Assembly (NCBI RefSeq): GCF_039525035.1
Contig: NZ_BAAAHE010000004.1
Coordinates: 147,482 to 192,557, forward strand
Direction of reading: 5' to 3'
DNA length: 45,076 nucleotides
Source: Sporichthya brevicatena
GTDB taxonomy: Bacteria > Actinomycetota > Actinomycetes > Sporichthyales > Sporichthyaceae
Made by a program: the position numbers and the translations under genes. This document shows positions 35,288 to 44,145 of the stretch, in pieces. The notes below the pieces were generated by a model. That model worked only from the letters and a program-made list of their open reading frames with translations, had not been told where the DNA came from and did no database searches. Positions within the stretch are counted from its first letter, which is position 1. Every line of letters starts with the position of its first letter.

Positions 35288-35309
35288 ATTGTGCTCGCGC
35301 GAGCACAAT
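35288..35309. promoter_or_regulatory. perfect 22-bp palindrome upstream of the GGDEF gene
   Basis: The half-site ATTGTGCTCGC (35288-35298) is followed directly by its exact reverse complement (35299-35309), with no spacer. It lies 30 nt after the adk stop and 101 nt before the cyclase start. A loopless palindrome suits a dimeric repressor operator better than a terminator, although it could also end adk transcription. Confidence 0.55.
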
Positions 35310-35410
35310 GAGGGGACAAAACGCACCACACTCCGCACGACGGACTGCGCGGACAAGTGGTACTTCGGGGCCGTCCGCCGGGACGGTGCCGTCGGGGGAG
35401 GGAGGCGAGC

Positions 35411-36289
35411 ATGGGCGCGCACGCACCGGACCCGCTGGTCGCCGCCGCCTTCGACCAGGCGCCCGTCGGTCTGGCGCTGCTCGACCTGACCGGCCGCTGG
35501 TTCCGGATCAACCCCGCGCTGTGCCGGATGCTCGGCTGGACCGCCGACGAGCTGCTCGCCCAGGACCCGCCGCAGATCGTCCACGACGAGGACCGGCCGA
35601 TCGAGGAGGAGGCGGCCGCGCGGCTCGCGTCCGGCGAACCGGCCGTCACCGTCGAGCAGCGCTACCGCCACCGCGAGGGGCACGTGCTCTGGGTCCGGCG
35701 GACCGCGACGCTGGTCCGGGACGACGCCGGGCTCCCCGAGTACGTCGTCGCCGTCTACGAGGACATCGACGCCCGGCGCTCCCAGGACGCCCGGCTGGCC
35801 TACCTCGCCCTGCACGACCCCCTGACCGGCCTCGCCAACCGCGCCCTGCTCGACGACCGGCTCAGCCAGGCCGTCGCCGCGTGCGAGCGGGAGGGCGGGG
35901 TCGTCGCGGTGCTGTTCTGCGACGTCGACGGGCTCAAGGCCGTCAACGATCGCCACGGGCACCCGTTCGGGGACGAGCTGCTCGTCACCGTCGCCCGCCG
36001 GCTGGGTGATCAGGTCCGTGGTGGCGACACCCTCGCCCGCTTCGGCGGCGACGAGTTCGTCGTCGTCTGCAACCTGCGCTCGCCCGACGACGCCGACTCG
36101 ATGTGCCGCCGCCTCTCGGCCGCCGTCGAGGCCGCGCCCGGGCTGCTCGCGCCGGACGGCACCGAGGTCCCGGTGCGCGTGAGCATCGGGTACGCCGTCT
36201 CCCACGACTCGCGGACCGAGCCGCGCAGCCTGCTGGTCCGCGCGGACGAGTCGATGTACGCCGCCAAGCGGCGGCGTGGCGCCTCCTGA
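35411..36289 (+). CDS. PAS-GGDEF diguanylate cyclase
   Basis: A 292-residue cytoplasmic sensor enzyme making cyclic di-GMP. The N-terminal PAS/PAC domain (about residues 10-130) is followed by a GGDEF domain beginning at LALHDPLTGLANRALLDDRL. The active-site loop reads RFGGDEF, intact, and the inhibitory I-site RxxD (RGGD) sits five residues before it, so product inhibition is expected. The DVDGLKAVNDRHGH metal-binding strand is complete. There is no EAL domain and no membrane segment. ATG 35411 follows a GGAGGCGAG ribosome site. The 153-nt upstream region contains a perfect 22-bp palindrome. Confidence 0.92.
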   Translation: MGAHAPDPLVAAAFDQAPVGLALLDLTGRWFRINPALCRMLGWTADELLAQDPPQIVHDEDRPIEEEAAARLASGEPAVTVEQRYRHREGHVLWVRRTATLVRDDAGLPEYVVAVYEDIDARRSQDARLAYLALHDPLTGLANRALLDDRLSQAVAACEREGGVVAVLFCDVDGLKAVNDRHGHPFGDELLVTVARRLGDQVRGGDTLARFGGDEFVVVCNLRSPDDADSMCRRLSAAVEAAPGLLAPDGTEVPVRVSIGYAVSHDSRTEPRSLLVRADESMYAAKRRRGAS

Positions 36290-36310
36290 TCTCGTCGGTC
36301 GGCCCCGGGG

Positions 36311-37426
36311 TCAGCTCAGCCGCAGCCGGATCACGCGGTCGTCGCGGGAGGTCGGCTTGCCGCGGCCGTCGGTGTTCGAGGTGCTCAGCCACAGCGAGCC
36401 GTCGGGCGCGGCGGTCACCGTGCGGAGCCGGCCCCACTTGCCGACGAAGAAGTCCTTCGTCTGCGCGCGCGGCACGCCGTTCGCCCGCGGGTCCCCGATC
36501 TGGATGCGCCAGAGCCGCTTGCCCCGCAGGCCGGCCATGAAGACGGTGCCCTTCACGATCGCGATCCCCGACGGGGAGGCGTTCTCCGGGCGCCACTGCG
36601 CGATCGGGTCGACGTACCGCGGGTCCTTGGCGCGGCCCTCGACGTTCGGCCAGCCGTAGTTGCGCCCCGGCTTGATCAGGTTCAGCTCGTCCCAGGTGTT
36701 CTGCCCGAACTCCGCGGAGAAGAGTCGGCCCGCGCTGTCGAACGCGAGGCCCTGCACGTTGCGGTGGCCCTTGCTGTAGACGTACGAGCCCTTCTTCGGG
36801 TTGTCGGCCGGCACCTTCCCGGTCGGCGTCATCCGCAGGATCTTGCCGCCGAGCGACTTCGAGTTCTGGGACAGCGGCCGGTTCCCGGCCTCGCCGGTGC
36901 CGGCGTAGAGCATGCCGTCGGGGCCGAAGACGATCCGGCCGCCGTTGTGGATGAAGCCCTTCGGGATGCCCTTGAGGACGACGTGCGCCTTGCCGAGCTT
37001 GCCCTTGGCGAACTTCAACCGGACGATCCGGTTGTCGCTCGCCGAGGTGTAGTAGGCGTAGACCCAGCGCGAGGTCCTGAAGTCCTTCGGCACCGCGAGC
37101 CCGAGCAGGCCGCCCTCGCCGGCGGCGACGACGCCCTTCACCCGGCCGATGCTCGTGGCGTGACCCTTGCCGTCGAGGCGCTTGATCCGTCCCGAGTTCC
37201 GCTCGGCGACCAGCGCCCGGGTGGTCGAGATGAACGCCATGCCCCACGGCGCGTTCAGGTTCTTGGCGACGACCTTGTGCACCTTCGGTGTCAGCGCGGG
37301 GCTGTAGGCCGCGGTCCGGACGGGGGCCGTCGGTGCGGCCGCGGCCTCCGGCAGGGCCGTCAGGGTGAGGGCGAGCGCGAGCGGGGCCGCCAGGGCGACG
37401 GACGTGGTGCGCCGGTGCAGGGGCAT
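36311..37426 (-). CDS. secreted PQQ-dependent sugar (aldose) dehydrogenase homologue
   Basis: A 371-residue six-bladed beta-propeller of the soluble glucose/aldose dehydrogenase family. It has a Sec signal (MPLHRRTTSVALAAPLALAL, cleavage near EAAAA), NLNAPWGMAF, EGGLLGLAVP, the repeated HNGGRIVFGPDGMLYAGTGE, the sequence GHRNVQGLAFD and the GQNTWDELNLI turn, as in Asd-type enzymes. ATG 37426 is chosen over the frame's upstream start because a GGAG ribosome site precedes it. PQQ binding and catalysis are expected but several actinobacterial members have unknown substrates. It is convergent with the GGDEF gene, with only about 20 nt between the stops. Confidence 0.86.
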   Translation of the reverse strand: MPLHRRTTSVALAAPLALALTLTALPEAAAAPTAPVRTAAYSPALTPKVHKVVAKNLNAPWGMAFISTTRALVAERNSGRIKRLDGKGHATSIGRVKGVVAAGEGGLLGLAVPKDFRTSRWVYAYYTSASDNRIVRLKFAKGKLGKAHVVLKGIPKGFIHNGGRIVFGPDGMLYAGTGEAGNRPLSQNSKSLGGKILRMTPTGKVPADNPKKGSYVYSKGHRNVQGLAFDSAGRLFSAEFGQNTWDELNLIKPGRNYGWPNVEGRAKDPRYVDPIAQWRPENASPSGIAIVKGTVFMAGLRGKRLWRIQIGDPRANGVPRAQTKDFFVGKWGRLRTVTAAPDGSLWLSTSNTDGRGKPTSRDDRVIRLRLS

Positions 37427-37536
37427 GCGGTCTCCAGCTCTCAGGGTGCGAACACCGTAGTTCCCCGCCCCCAACTTTCCGGCAGGTTCGTGCGCGGCAT
37501 CTTTCCCACCGTGCTCGGCTCTGACACGCTTTTCCC

Positions 37537-38109
37537 ATGGTCCCGAGCGTGTGCGCAGGTCAGCTGCTCATCGCGGCACCGGATCTGGGCGATCCGAACT
37601 TCGAGCGCAGCGTGATCTTCCTGCTCGACCACGACGGCTCGGGCTCGCTCGGCGTGGTGGTCAATCGTCCGACCGAGCTGCCCGTGGCCGAGGTCCTCGT
37701 GCCCTGGTCCGGGTACTCCTCGTCCCCGGACGTCGTGTTCTCCGGCGGTCCGGTCGGCGTCGACGGCGCCCTCGCGCTGGCCGCGTTCGACAGCGTCCCC
37801 GCGGCGCTGGGGTCCCGGCCCCGCGGCTGGCGGCCCGTGATCGGCGGGATCGGTCTGATCGACCTGGACTCCGACCCCGAGGCGGTCCGCCAGGACCTGC
37901 GCGCGCTGCGGATCTTCGCCGGCTACGCCGGGTGGGGCGCGGGCCAGCTCGACTCCGAGCTCTCCCAGGGTGCCTGGGTCGTCGCCGACTCGCTGCCGGG
38001 CGACGCGTTCAGCCCCCGGCCCGAGCGGCTCTGGGGCGACGTCCTGCGTCGGCAGCCCGGTGACCTGCGGCTGCTCGCCACCTGTCCGGCCGATCCGTCG
38101 CTGAACTGA
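37537..38109 (+). CDS. YqgE/AlgH family protein
   Basis: A 190-residue cytoplasmic protein. The sequence begins CAGQLLIAAPDLGDPNFERSVIFLLDHD and GSLGVVVNRPTELPVAEVL, the hallmark of the YqgE/AlgH (DUF179) family, followed by FSGGPVGVD and IFAGYAGWGAGQLDSE. No enzymatic activity is established for the family. ATG 37537 is used, and no strong ribosome site is visible. It is followed after 46 nt by DUF3039. Confidence 0.92.
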   Translation: MVPSVCAGQLLIAAPDLGDPNFERSVIFLLDHDGSGSLGVVVNRPTELPVAEVLVPWSGYSSSPDVVFSGGPVGVDGALALAAFDSVPAALGSRPRGWRPVIGGIGLIDLDSDPEAVRQDLRALRIFAGYAGWGAGQLDSELSQGAWVVADSLPGDAFSPRPERLWGDVLRRQPGDLRLLATCPADPSLN

Positions 38110-38143
38110 GCCGCGACGTCTGGGGAACCGCGGATCCGGGTTC

Positions 38144-38149
38144 TAGACT
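38144..38149 (+). promoter_or_regulatory. -10 box of a probably leaderless DUF3039 transcript
   Basis: TAGACT ends 6 nt before ATG 38156 and there is no ribosome site between. Confidence 0.5.
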
Positions 38150-38155
38150 TCTGGG

Positions 38156-38434
38156 ATGAGCTACCCCGACCAGCCGGAGCCCGCCGGCGCCCTGAGCACG
38201 ATCACCGACGAGCGCGTCGAGACCTCGACCGGCGACGGTGATCACGACCGCTTCGCCCACTACGTGGTCCGCAACAAGCTCACCGAGGCGATGGTCGAAG
38301 GCACCCCGCTGCAGGCGCTGTGCGGCAAGGTGTGGGTCCCCAGCCGCGACCCCAAGAAGTACCCGGTGTGCCCGGAGTGCAAGGAGATCTACGACGGCAT
38401 CCCGCCGGGCGAGGGTGACGACTCGGACGCGTAG
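38156..38434 (+). CDS. DUF3039 small zinc-ribbon-like protein
   Basis: A 92-residue actinobacterial protein of unknown function. The central HYVVRNKLTEAMVEGTPLQALCGKVW and the following YPVCPECKEIYD contain three cysteines (CGK and CPEC) likely to bind zinc together with another ligand such as the upstream His. The N-terminus is acidic and disordered. It starts at ATG 38156, apparently leaderless. It precedes the molybdo-hydroxylase-like gene and the helicase gene. Confidence 0.9.
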   Translation: MSYPDQPEPAGALSTITDERVETSTGDGDHDRFAHYVVRNKLTEAMVEGTPLQALCGKVWVPSRDPKKYPVCPECKEIYDGIPPGEGDDSDA

Positions 38435-38484
38435 GGCGGCGACATCGCTTCATCGCGTACGGATCGGCACGGGGGGAACGGAAA

Positions 38485-40515
38485 CTGGACGGACGTCTGC
38501 ACGCTGCGCTGACTCGCAGCCCGCATGCGCATGCCGCCGTGCTGGGCGTCGACACCGCAGCCGCGCTGCGCTCGACCGGCGTCGTCGACGTGCTCGTCGC
38601 CGCGGACCTGCCCGGCCAGTTCTGGACCGGGCCGGTCCGGGCCGACCGGCCCGTGCTGGCCGCCGGGGTGGTCCGGCACGTCGGTGAGCCGGTCGCCGCG
38701 GTGCTCGCGACCGACCCGGCGAGTGCGACGCGGGCGGCGTACGCCGTGGGCGTGGCGTACCGCCCGCTGCCGGAGGTGTCCTGGTTCCGCGGCGAGGAGG
38801 CCGACCCCCTGCACCCGGACGGCAACGTCGTGCGGACGGTCCACGTCCGCCGCGGGGAGTGGCCGAAGGCGGCCGGGACCGTCGTCGAGGGCAGCTACAA
38901 CACCCACGGCTGGGTCCCGCGTCAGGAACGGTTCGGCACCGACGGCGCTCCCGCCGTGCCGGCGCTGATCGAGGCGGAGCCGACGGACACCGGCGTCCGG
39001 ATCGCCGCGCCGCGGCGCTGGCACCCGGAGGACCGCGACCAGATCGCTCAGTGCCTGAACCTGATCCCGCGTCAGGTCGAACTCCGCTCGACCGGGTCGC
39101 GTGACCACTCCACCGACCTCGGGGGCCCGGTGCTCGCGGCGCTGTTCGCCCGCCGGCACCACCGGCCGGTCTCCCTCGTCGTCGGTCCGCCGACGCACGG
39201 GCAGGGCGGCGGACCCTTCGTCGTCGCCCGGTACCGGCACCACGTCCGGCCCGACGGGACGCTCGCGGCGGTGTCCGGCGAGATCGAGATCGAGATCGGC
39301 CCGTACGCCGGGATCGGGGAGTCTTTGGTCGCGGAGCTCTGCGCCGTCGGCGTCGGGCCGTACCGGGTGCCGGCGGTCGACCTCCGCGTCCGCGCGCTGC
39401 GGAGCACCACCCCGCCGCCGCTGATCGAACCCGGGGCCGCGGCGGCCGCGGTGACCTTCGCGGTCGAGGCGCAGCTGGACCGGTTGGCCGATCTGCTCTC
39501 GTACCCGCAGGGGCGCGAGGCGGCGCGGTTCGTCGCCGACCGGCGCGCGGTCCGCGAGCGCAACCTGCTCGGTCTCGACGAGCCGTTCCCGACCGGGCAG
39601 ATGCCGCTCGAGGCCTCGCCGCTGCCGGCGCTGCTCGAGCTCCTCGACGCCGCGCCCCTGCCGTCGATGCCGGACGGTGGACGCGATCACGCCTGGGGCG
39701 TCGGCACCGGGTTCGGCGTCGTGCCGTTCGGGACGGCCGAGGGATTCGCGCTGCCGGTGACGGCCACGGTGTCCCACCGCGCCGGCACGGTGTCGTGCCC
39801 CGCGGCCGAGGGCGACGAGTCGCTGGAGGCCGCCGCCGTCGCCGTGGCGACGCGGGCCTTCGACGTCCCGATGCGCTTTGCGGCGACGGGGGAGCCGGCG
39901 CCGGGCGGGTCCGCGGCCACGGTCGGCCGCGCCGTCACGGCGGCGGTCGAGGCCCTGACCGCCCCGGCGCGGGAGCGGCTCGGGAGCCAGGTCGGGCTCT
40001 CGCCGGCGCTGCTGCGGGCCGCCGCGGGCCGGCTGCGGTCCTTCGACGGCGTCGTCGACGTCCCGCTGGCCGAGGCCCTCGCGGGCGACCCGGACCCGGC
40101 CGAGGCGACGTACGTCCCGCCGGACACCGAGGTGCTGGACGGTGACGGTCAGGGCGACGCGTTCGCGGGCTTCGCCTACGCGGCCGCGCGCGCGGTGCTG
40201 AGCCTGACGGCCCGCGGTGAGGTCGAGATCGTCCAGCTCGACGTCGCCGCCGACTGCGGGCAGGTGCTCGACGACGTCCGGGCCCGGGCCGCGGTCGACG
40301 CGTCGGTGTCGACCGGCGTCCGCCTCGCGCTGCCGGAGGCGACCGTGCGGCCGGACGCCGTCCGGCTCCACCTGCTCGACGGCCCGGTGCCCAAGGGCGC
40401 CGCCGGGGTCGCGGCCGGCGCGGTCGCCGCCGCGCTGCGGTCCGCCCACGACGCGGGCGCCGGCGGGGACGCCGAGGTGCTGCCGATCCCGGGTGTGTCC
40501 TGGAGCAGCTCATGA
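38485..40515 (+). CDS. degenerate xanthine dehydrogenase-like molybdopterin subunit (probably cofactor-less)
   Basis: A 676-residue protein if it starts at CTG 38485. The first canonical start, GTG 38539, would remove RLHAALTRSPHAHAAVLGVD, a conserved opening of the molybdo-hydroxylase large subunit. A GGGGGG ribosome site (38471-38476) lies 8 nt before the CTG, and no ATG/GTG/TTG is in frame upstream. The hammerhead domain (VVRHVGEPVAAVLA) and GEIEIEIGPYAGIGESLV/VGPYRVPAVDLRV segments are recognisable. The molybdopterin loop (RGFG, after a TTPP segment) reads STTPPPLIEPGAAAAAV, and no catalytic glutamate loop is seen. No iron-sulfur or FAD subunit gene is adjacent. It may be a pseudo-enzyme with a structural role. 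Its TGA overlaps the helicase ATG by 4 nt. Confidence 0.68.
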   Translation: MDGRLHAALTRSPHAHAAVLGVDTAAALRSTGVVDVLVAADLPGQFWTGPVRADRPVLAAGVVRHVGEPVAAVLATDPASATRAAYAVGVAYRPLPEVSWFRGEEADPLHPDGNVVRTVHVRRGEWPKAAGTVVEGSYNTHGWVPRQERFGTDGAPAVPALIEAEPTDTGVRIAAPRRWHPEDRDQIAQCLNLIPRQVELRSTGSRDHSTDLGGPVLAALFARRHHRPVSLVVGPPTHGQGGGPFVVARYRHHVRPDGTLAAVSGEIEIEIGPYAGIGESLVAELCAVGVGPYRVPAVDLRVRALRSTTPPPLIEPGAAAAAVTFAVEAQLDRLADLLSYPQGREAARFVADRRAVRERNLLGLDEPFPTGQMPLEASPLPALLELLDAAPLPSMPDGGRDHAWGVGTGFGVVPFGTAEGFALPVTATVSHRAGTVSCPAAEGDESLEAAAVAVATRAFDVPMRFAATGEPAPGGSAATVGRAVTAAVEALTAPARERLGSQVGLSPALLRAAAGRLRSFDGVVDVPLAEALAGDPDPAEATYVPPDTEVLDGDGQGDAFAGFAYAAARAVLSLTARGEVEIVQLDVAADCGQVLDDVRARAAVDASVSTGVRLALPEATVRPDAVRLHLLDGPVPKGAAGVAAGAVAAALRSAHDAGAGGDAEVLPIPGVSWSSS

Positions 40516-42287
40516 GCCGCGCCGAACACCTGCCCCCCGCGTTCCCGGACCGGGCGCCGTGGGGCACCGCCGGGAAGCTGCGTGCGTGGCAGGAGGCCGC
40601 GCTCGAGTCGTACCACTCCCACCCGCGCAAAGACTTCCTCACGGTCGCGACCCCGGGCGCCGGCAAGACGACCTTCGCGCTCCGGGTCGCCGCCGACCTG
40701 CTCGAGCGCAAGATCGTCCGCGCCGTCACGGTCGTCGCCCCGACCGAGCACCTGAAGACGCAGTGGGCCGAGGCGGCCCAGCGGGCGGGCATTCGCATCG
40801 ACGCCGGGTTCCGCAACGCCGACGGCAAGACGGCCCGCGGTTTCTCCGGCGTCGCCGTCACCTACGCCGGTGTCGCCGCGCACCCGATCCTGCACCGCAA
40901 CCGCACCGAGGCGCGGCCGACGCTGGTGATCCTCGACGAGGTGCACCACGCCGGCGACGCGAAGAGCTGGGGCGAGGCGATCCTCGAGGCCTTCGAACCG
41001 GCGACGCGCCGTCTCGCGCTCACCGGAACGCCCTTTCGGTCCGACACGAACCCGATCCCGTTCGTCACCTACGCCCCGGGGCCGGACGGCATCGACCGCA
41101 GCGTCCCCGACTTCGTCTACGGCTACGGCGAGGCCCTCGCCGACGCGGTCGTCCGGCCGGTCGTGTTTCTCGCCTACGCCGGGCAGATGCGCTGGCGCAC
41201 GCGCGCCGGGGACGAGCTCGCCGCGACCCTGGGCGAGCCGCTGACCAACGACCTGACCAACCAGGCCTGGCGGACCGCGCTCGACCCCGGCGGTCAGTGG
41301 ATGCCGGCGGTCCTGCGCGCCGCGGACCAGCGGTTGAACGAGGTGCGCCGCCACGTACCCGACGCCGGGGCCATGGTCATCGCCACCGACCAGAACAACG
41401 CCCGCGCCTACGCGCGCCTGATCCGGGAGATGACCGGCACCGCGCCGACCGTGGTCCTCTCGGACGACAAGGGTGCGAGCAAGCGGATCGCCGAGTTCTC
41501 CGACAGCGAGGACCGTTGGCTGGTCGCGGTCCGCATGGTGTCCGAGGGCGTCGACATCCCGCGCCTCGCCGTCGGCGTCTACGCGACCAACGCCTCCACG
41601 CCGCTGTTCTTCGCCCAGGCCGTCGGGCGCTTCGTGCGAGCCCGGCGCAAGGGCGAGATCGCGTCGGTGTTCCTCCCGACCGTCGCGCCGTTGCTCAAGC
41701 ACGCCGCCGAACTGGAACTGACGCGGGATCACGTCCTCGGCAAGCCCGCGCCGGCGGACGAGGACCTGTTCGCTCCCGAGGAGGCGCTGCTCGAGGCCGC
41801 GCAGCGGGAGCAGGGCAATGGCGACCTGCTCGGGGAGTGGCAGGCGCTCGAGTCCGAGGCCAACTTCGACCGGGTCATGTTCGGGGGAGCGGAGTTCGGT
41901 CTCCCCGCGTCGCCCGGCAGCGTGGAGGAGCAGGAGTACCTCGGCCTGCCCGGCCTGCTCGACGCCGACCAGGTCGCGACGGTTCTGAAGAAGCGTCAGG
42001 CCGACCAGCTCAAGGCGGCCCAGCGCCGCGCCCGCCGGGAGGGGAGCACCATCGCGCCCCCGGCCGAGGCGCGACCTGTCGTCACCTCCGCGGAGCGCAG
42101 CGCCCTGCGTCGCGAACTCCACGCCCTCGTCGGCGCCTGGCACCACCGCAGCGGCGCCCCGCACGGCGCGATCCACGCCGAGCTCCGTCGCGTCTGTGGC
42201 GGCCCCGCCACCGCCCAGGCGAGCGTCGACGACCTCCGCCGCCGCATCGACACCCTCCGGAAGTGGCAGACCCAGGGCAAACCCTGA
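40512..42287 (+). CDS. superfamily II DEAD/DEAH-box helicase
   Basis: A 591-residue helicase of the DEAD/DEAH (XPB/UvrB-related) superfamily. Motif I is ATPGAGKTT, motif II is DEVHH within ILDEVHHAG, motif III-like is LTGTPFR, and the second RecA domain has VRMVSEGVDIPRLAVG and motif VI QAVGRFVRARR. A roughly 200-residue C-terminal extension, charged and partly coiled, has no motif I recognise. ATG 40512 overlaps the preceding gene (ATGA), so the two proteins are co-made. The target (DNA or RNA) is unknown. Confidence 0.9.
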   Translation: MSRAEHLPPAFPDRAPWGTAGKLRAWQEAALESYHSHPRKDFLTVATPGAGKTTFALRVAADLLERKIVRAVTVVAPTEHLKTQWAEAAQRAGIRIDAGFRNADGKTARGFSGVAVTYAGVAAHPILHRNRTEARPTLVILDEVHHAGDAKSWGEAILEAFEPATRRLALTGTPFRSDTNPIPFVTYAPGPDGIDRSVPDFVYGYGEALADAVVRPVVFLAYAGQMRWRTRAGDELAATLGEPLTNDLTNQAWRTALDPGGQWMPAVLRAADQRLNEVRRHVPDAGAMVIATDQNNARAYARLIREMTGTAPTVVLSDDKGASKRIAEFSDSEDRWLVAVRMVSEGVDIPRLAVGVYATNASTPLFFAQAVGRFVRARRKGEIASVFLPTVAPLLKHAAELELTRDHVLGKPAPADEDLFAPEEALLEAAQREQGNGDLLGEWQALESEANFDRVMFGGAEFGLPASPGSVEEQEYLGLPGLLDADQVATVLKKRQADQLKAAQRRARREGSTIAPPAEARPVVTSAERSALRRELHALVGAWHHRSGAPHGAIHAELRRVCGGPATAQASVDDLRRRIDTLRKWQTQGKP

Positions 42288-42290
42288 GCC

Positions 42291-42773
42291 TCAGTGCGAC
42301 GCCGCCGCGCGGCCGGTCTGGCGGAGCAGGGGGAGGGTCCGGAACGAAATCTGGGTCGCGAGGGCGATCGTCGTCGAGCTGCGGTGAATCGAGCGGTCCG
42401 CGACGACGAGGTCGAGGACGCGCTGCAGGTCCGCGTTGGAGCGGGCGACGACCCGGCACATCAGGTCGCCGGCGCCGGAGATCGTGTGGGCCTCCAGGAC
42501 CTCGGGGATCGTCGCGAGGTGCGCGGCCACCGCCTCGTGCCCGTGGCCCTGGACGATCTCCAGCGTCACGAAGGCGGTGACGGGGTAGCCGAGCGCGGCC
42601 GGATCGAGGTCGGGCCCGAAGCCGGTGACGACGCCCTCGCGCTGGAGGCGTTCGAGCCGGGCCTGGACGGTCCCGCGGGCGACGCCGAGTCGGCGGGATG
42701 CCTCGAGCACGCCGAGGCGCGGCTCGGCGGCAAACAGGTCGATCAGCCGGACGTCGAGATCGTCGACGCTCAT
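42291..42773 (-). CDS. Lrp/AsnC family transcriptional regulator
   Basis: A 160-residue regulator with an N-terminal helix-turn-helix (about residues 5-55: DVRLIDLFAAEPRLGVLEASRRLGVARGTVQARLERL) and a C-terminal ligand-sensing RAM domain (TAFVTLEIVQGHGHEAVAAHLATIPEV, ISGAGDLMCRVVARS). It starts at ATG 42773; a TTG four codons upstream is possible. It is divergent from hppD, with an inverted repeat exactly in between, so it most likely responds to an aromatic amino acid and controls tyrosine catabolism. The ligand is inferred, not shown. Confidence 0.9.
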   Translation of the reverse strand: MSVDDLDVRLIDLFAAEPRLGVLEASRRLGVARGTVQARLERLQREGVVTGFGPDLDPAALGYPVTAFVTLEIVQGHGHEAVAAHLATIPEVLEAHTISGAGDLMCRVVARSNADLQRVLDLVVADRSIHRSSTTIALATQISFRTLPLLRQTGRAAASH

Positions 42774-42783
42774 CGGGGCTCGC

Positions 42784-42830
42784 AATCTGTGCAGTGTGTG
42801 CGACCGGTTCGCTCATTCACTGTACAGATT
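42784..42830. promoter_or_regulatory. probable Lrp-type operator between regulator and hppD
   Basis: AATCTGTGCAGTG (42784-42796) is matched at 12 of 13 positions by the reverse complement of CACTGTACAGATT (42818-42830), with 21 nt between. The centre-to-centre distance of 34 nt is roughly three helical turns. The less GC-rich sequence between the divergent starts also contains GATCAGTC next to the right arm. Confidence 0.62.
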
Positions 42831-42895
42831 GATCAGTCTTTCGGCGATCGATTGCGCAACCTGGCGGGTTGGCTCATCCTGCGGGGACCGGTTGA

Positions 42896-44065
<1,170 letters not shown>

Positions 44066-44081
44066 GCGCGGCGCTGTCAAT

Positions 44082-44125
44082 AAAGGGTGTCACCCCTTAC
44101 TGCGCAGTAAGGGGTGTCACCCTTT
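44082..44125. terminator. 44-nt near-perfect palindrome between hppD and sbcC
   Basis: The left arm AAAGGGTGTCACCCCTTACTGC (44082-44103, 22 nt) pairs with 44104-44125 at 21 of 22 positions with no loop. Each arm itself contains the hairpin GGGTG-t-CACCC, so the site can also fold as two small hairpins. A TTTT run follows on the plus strand, and AAA precedes it for the other direction. Confidence 0.8.
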
Positions 44126-44145
44126 TGTGACAAGGGCTGCGGCGG

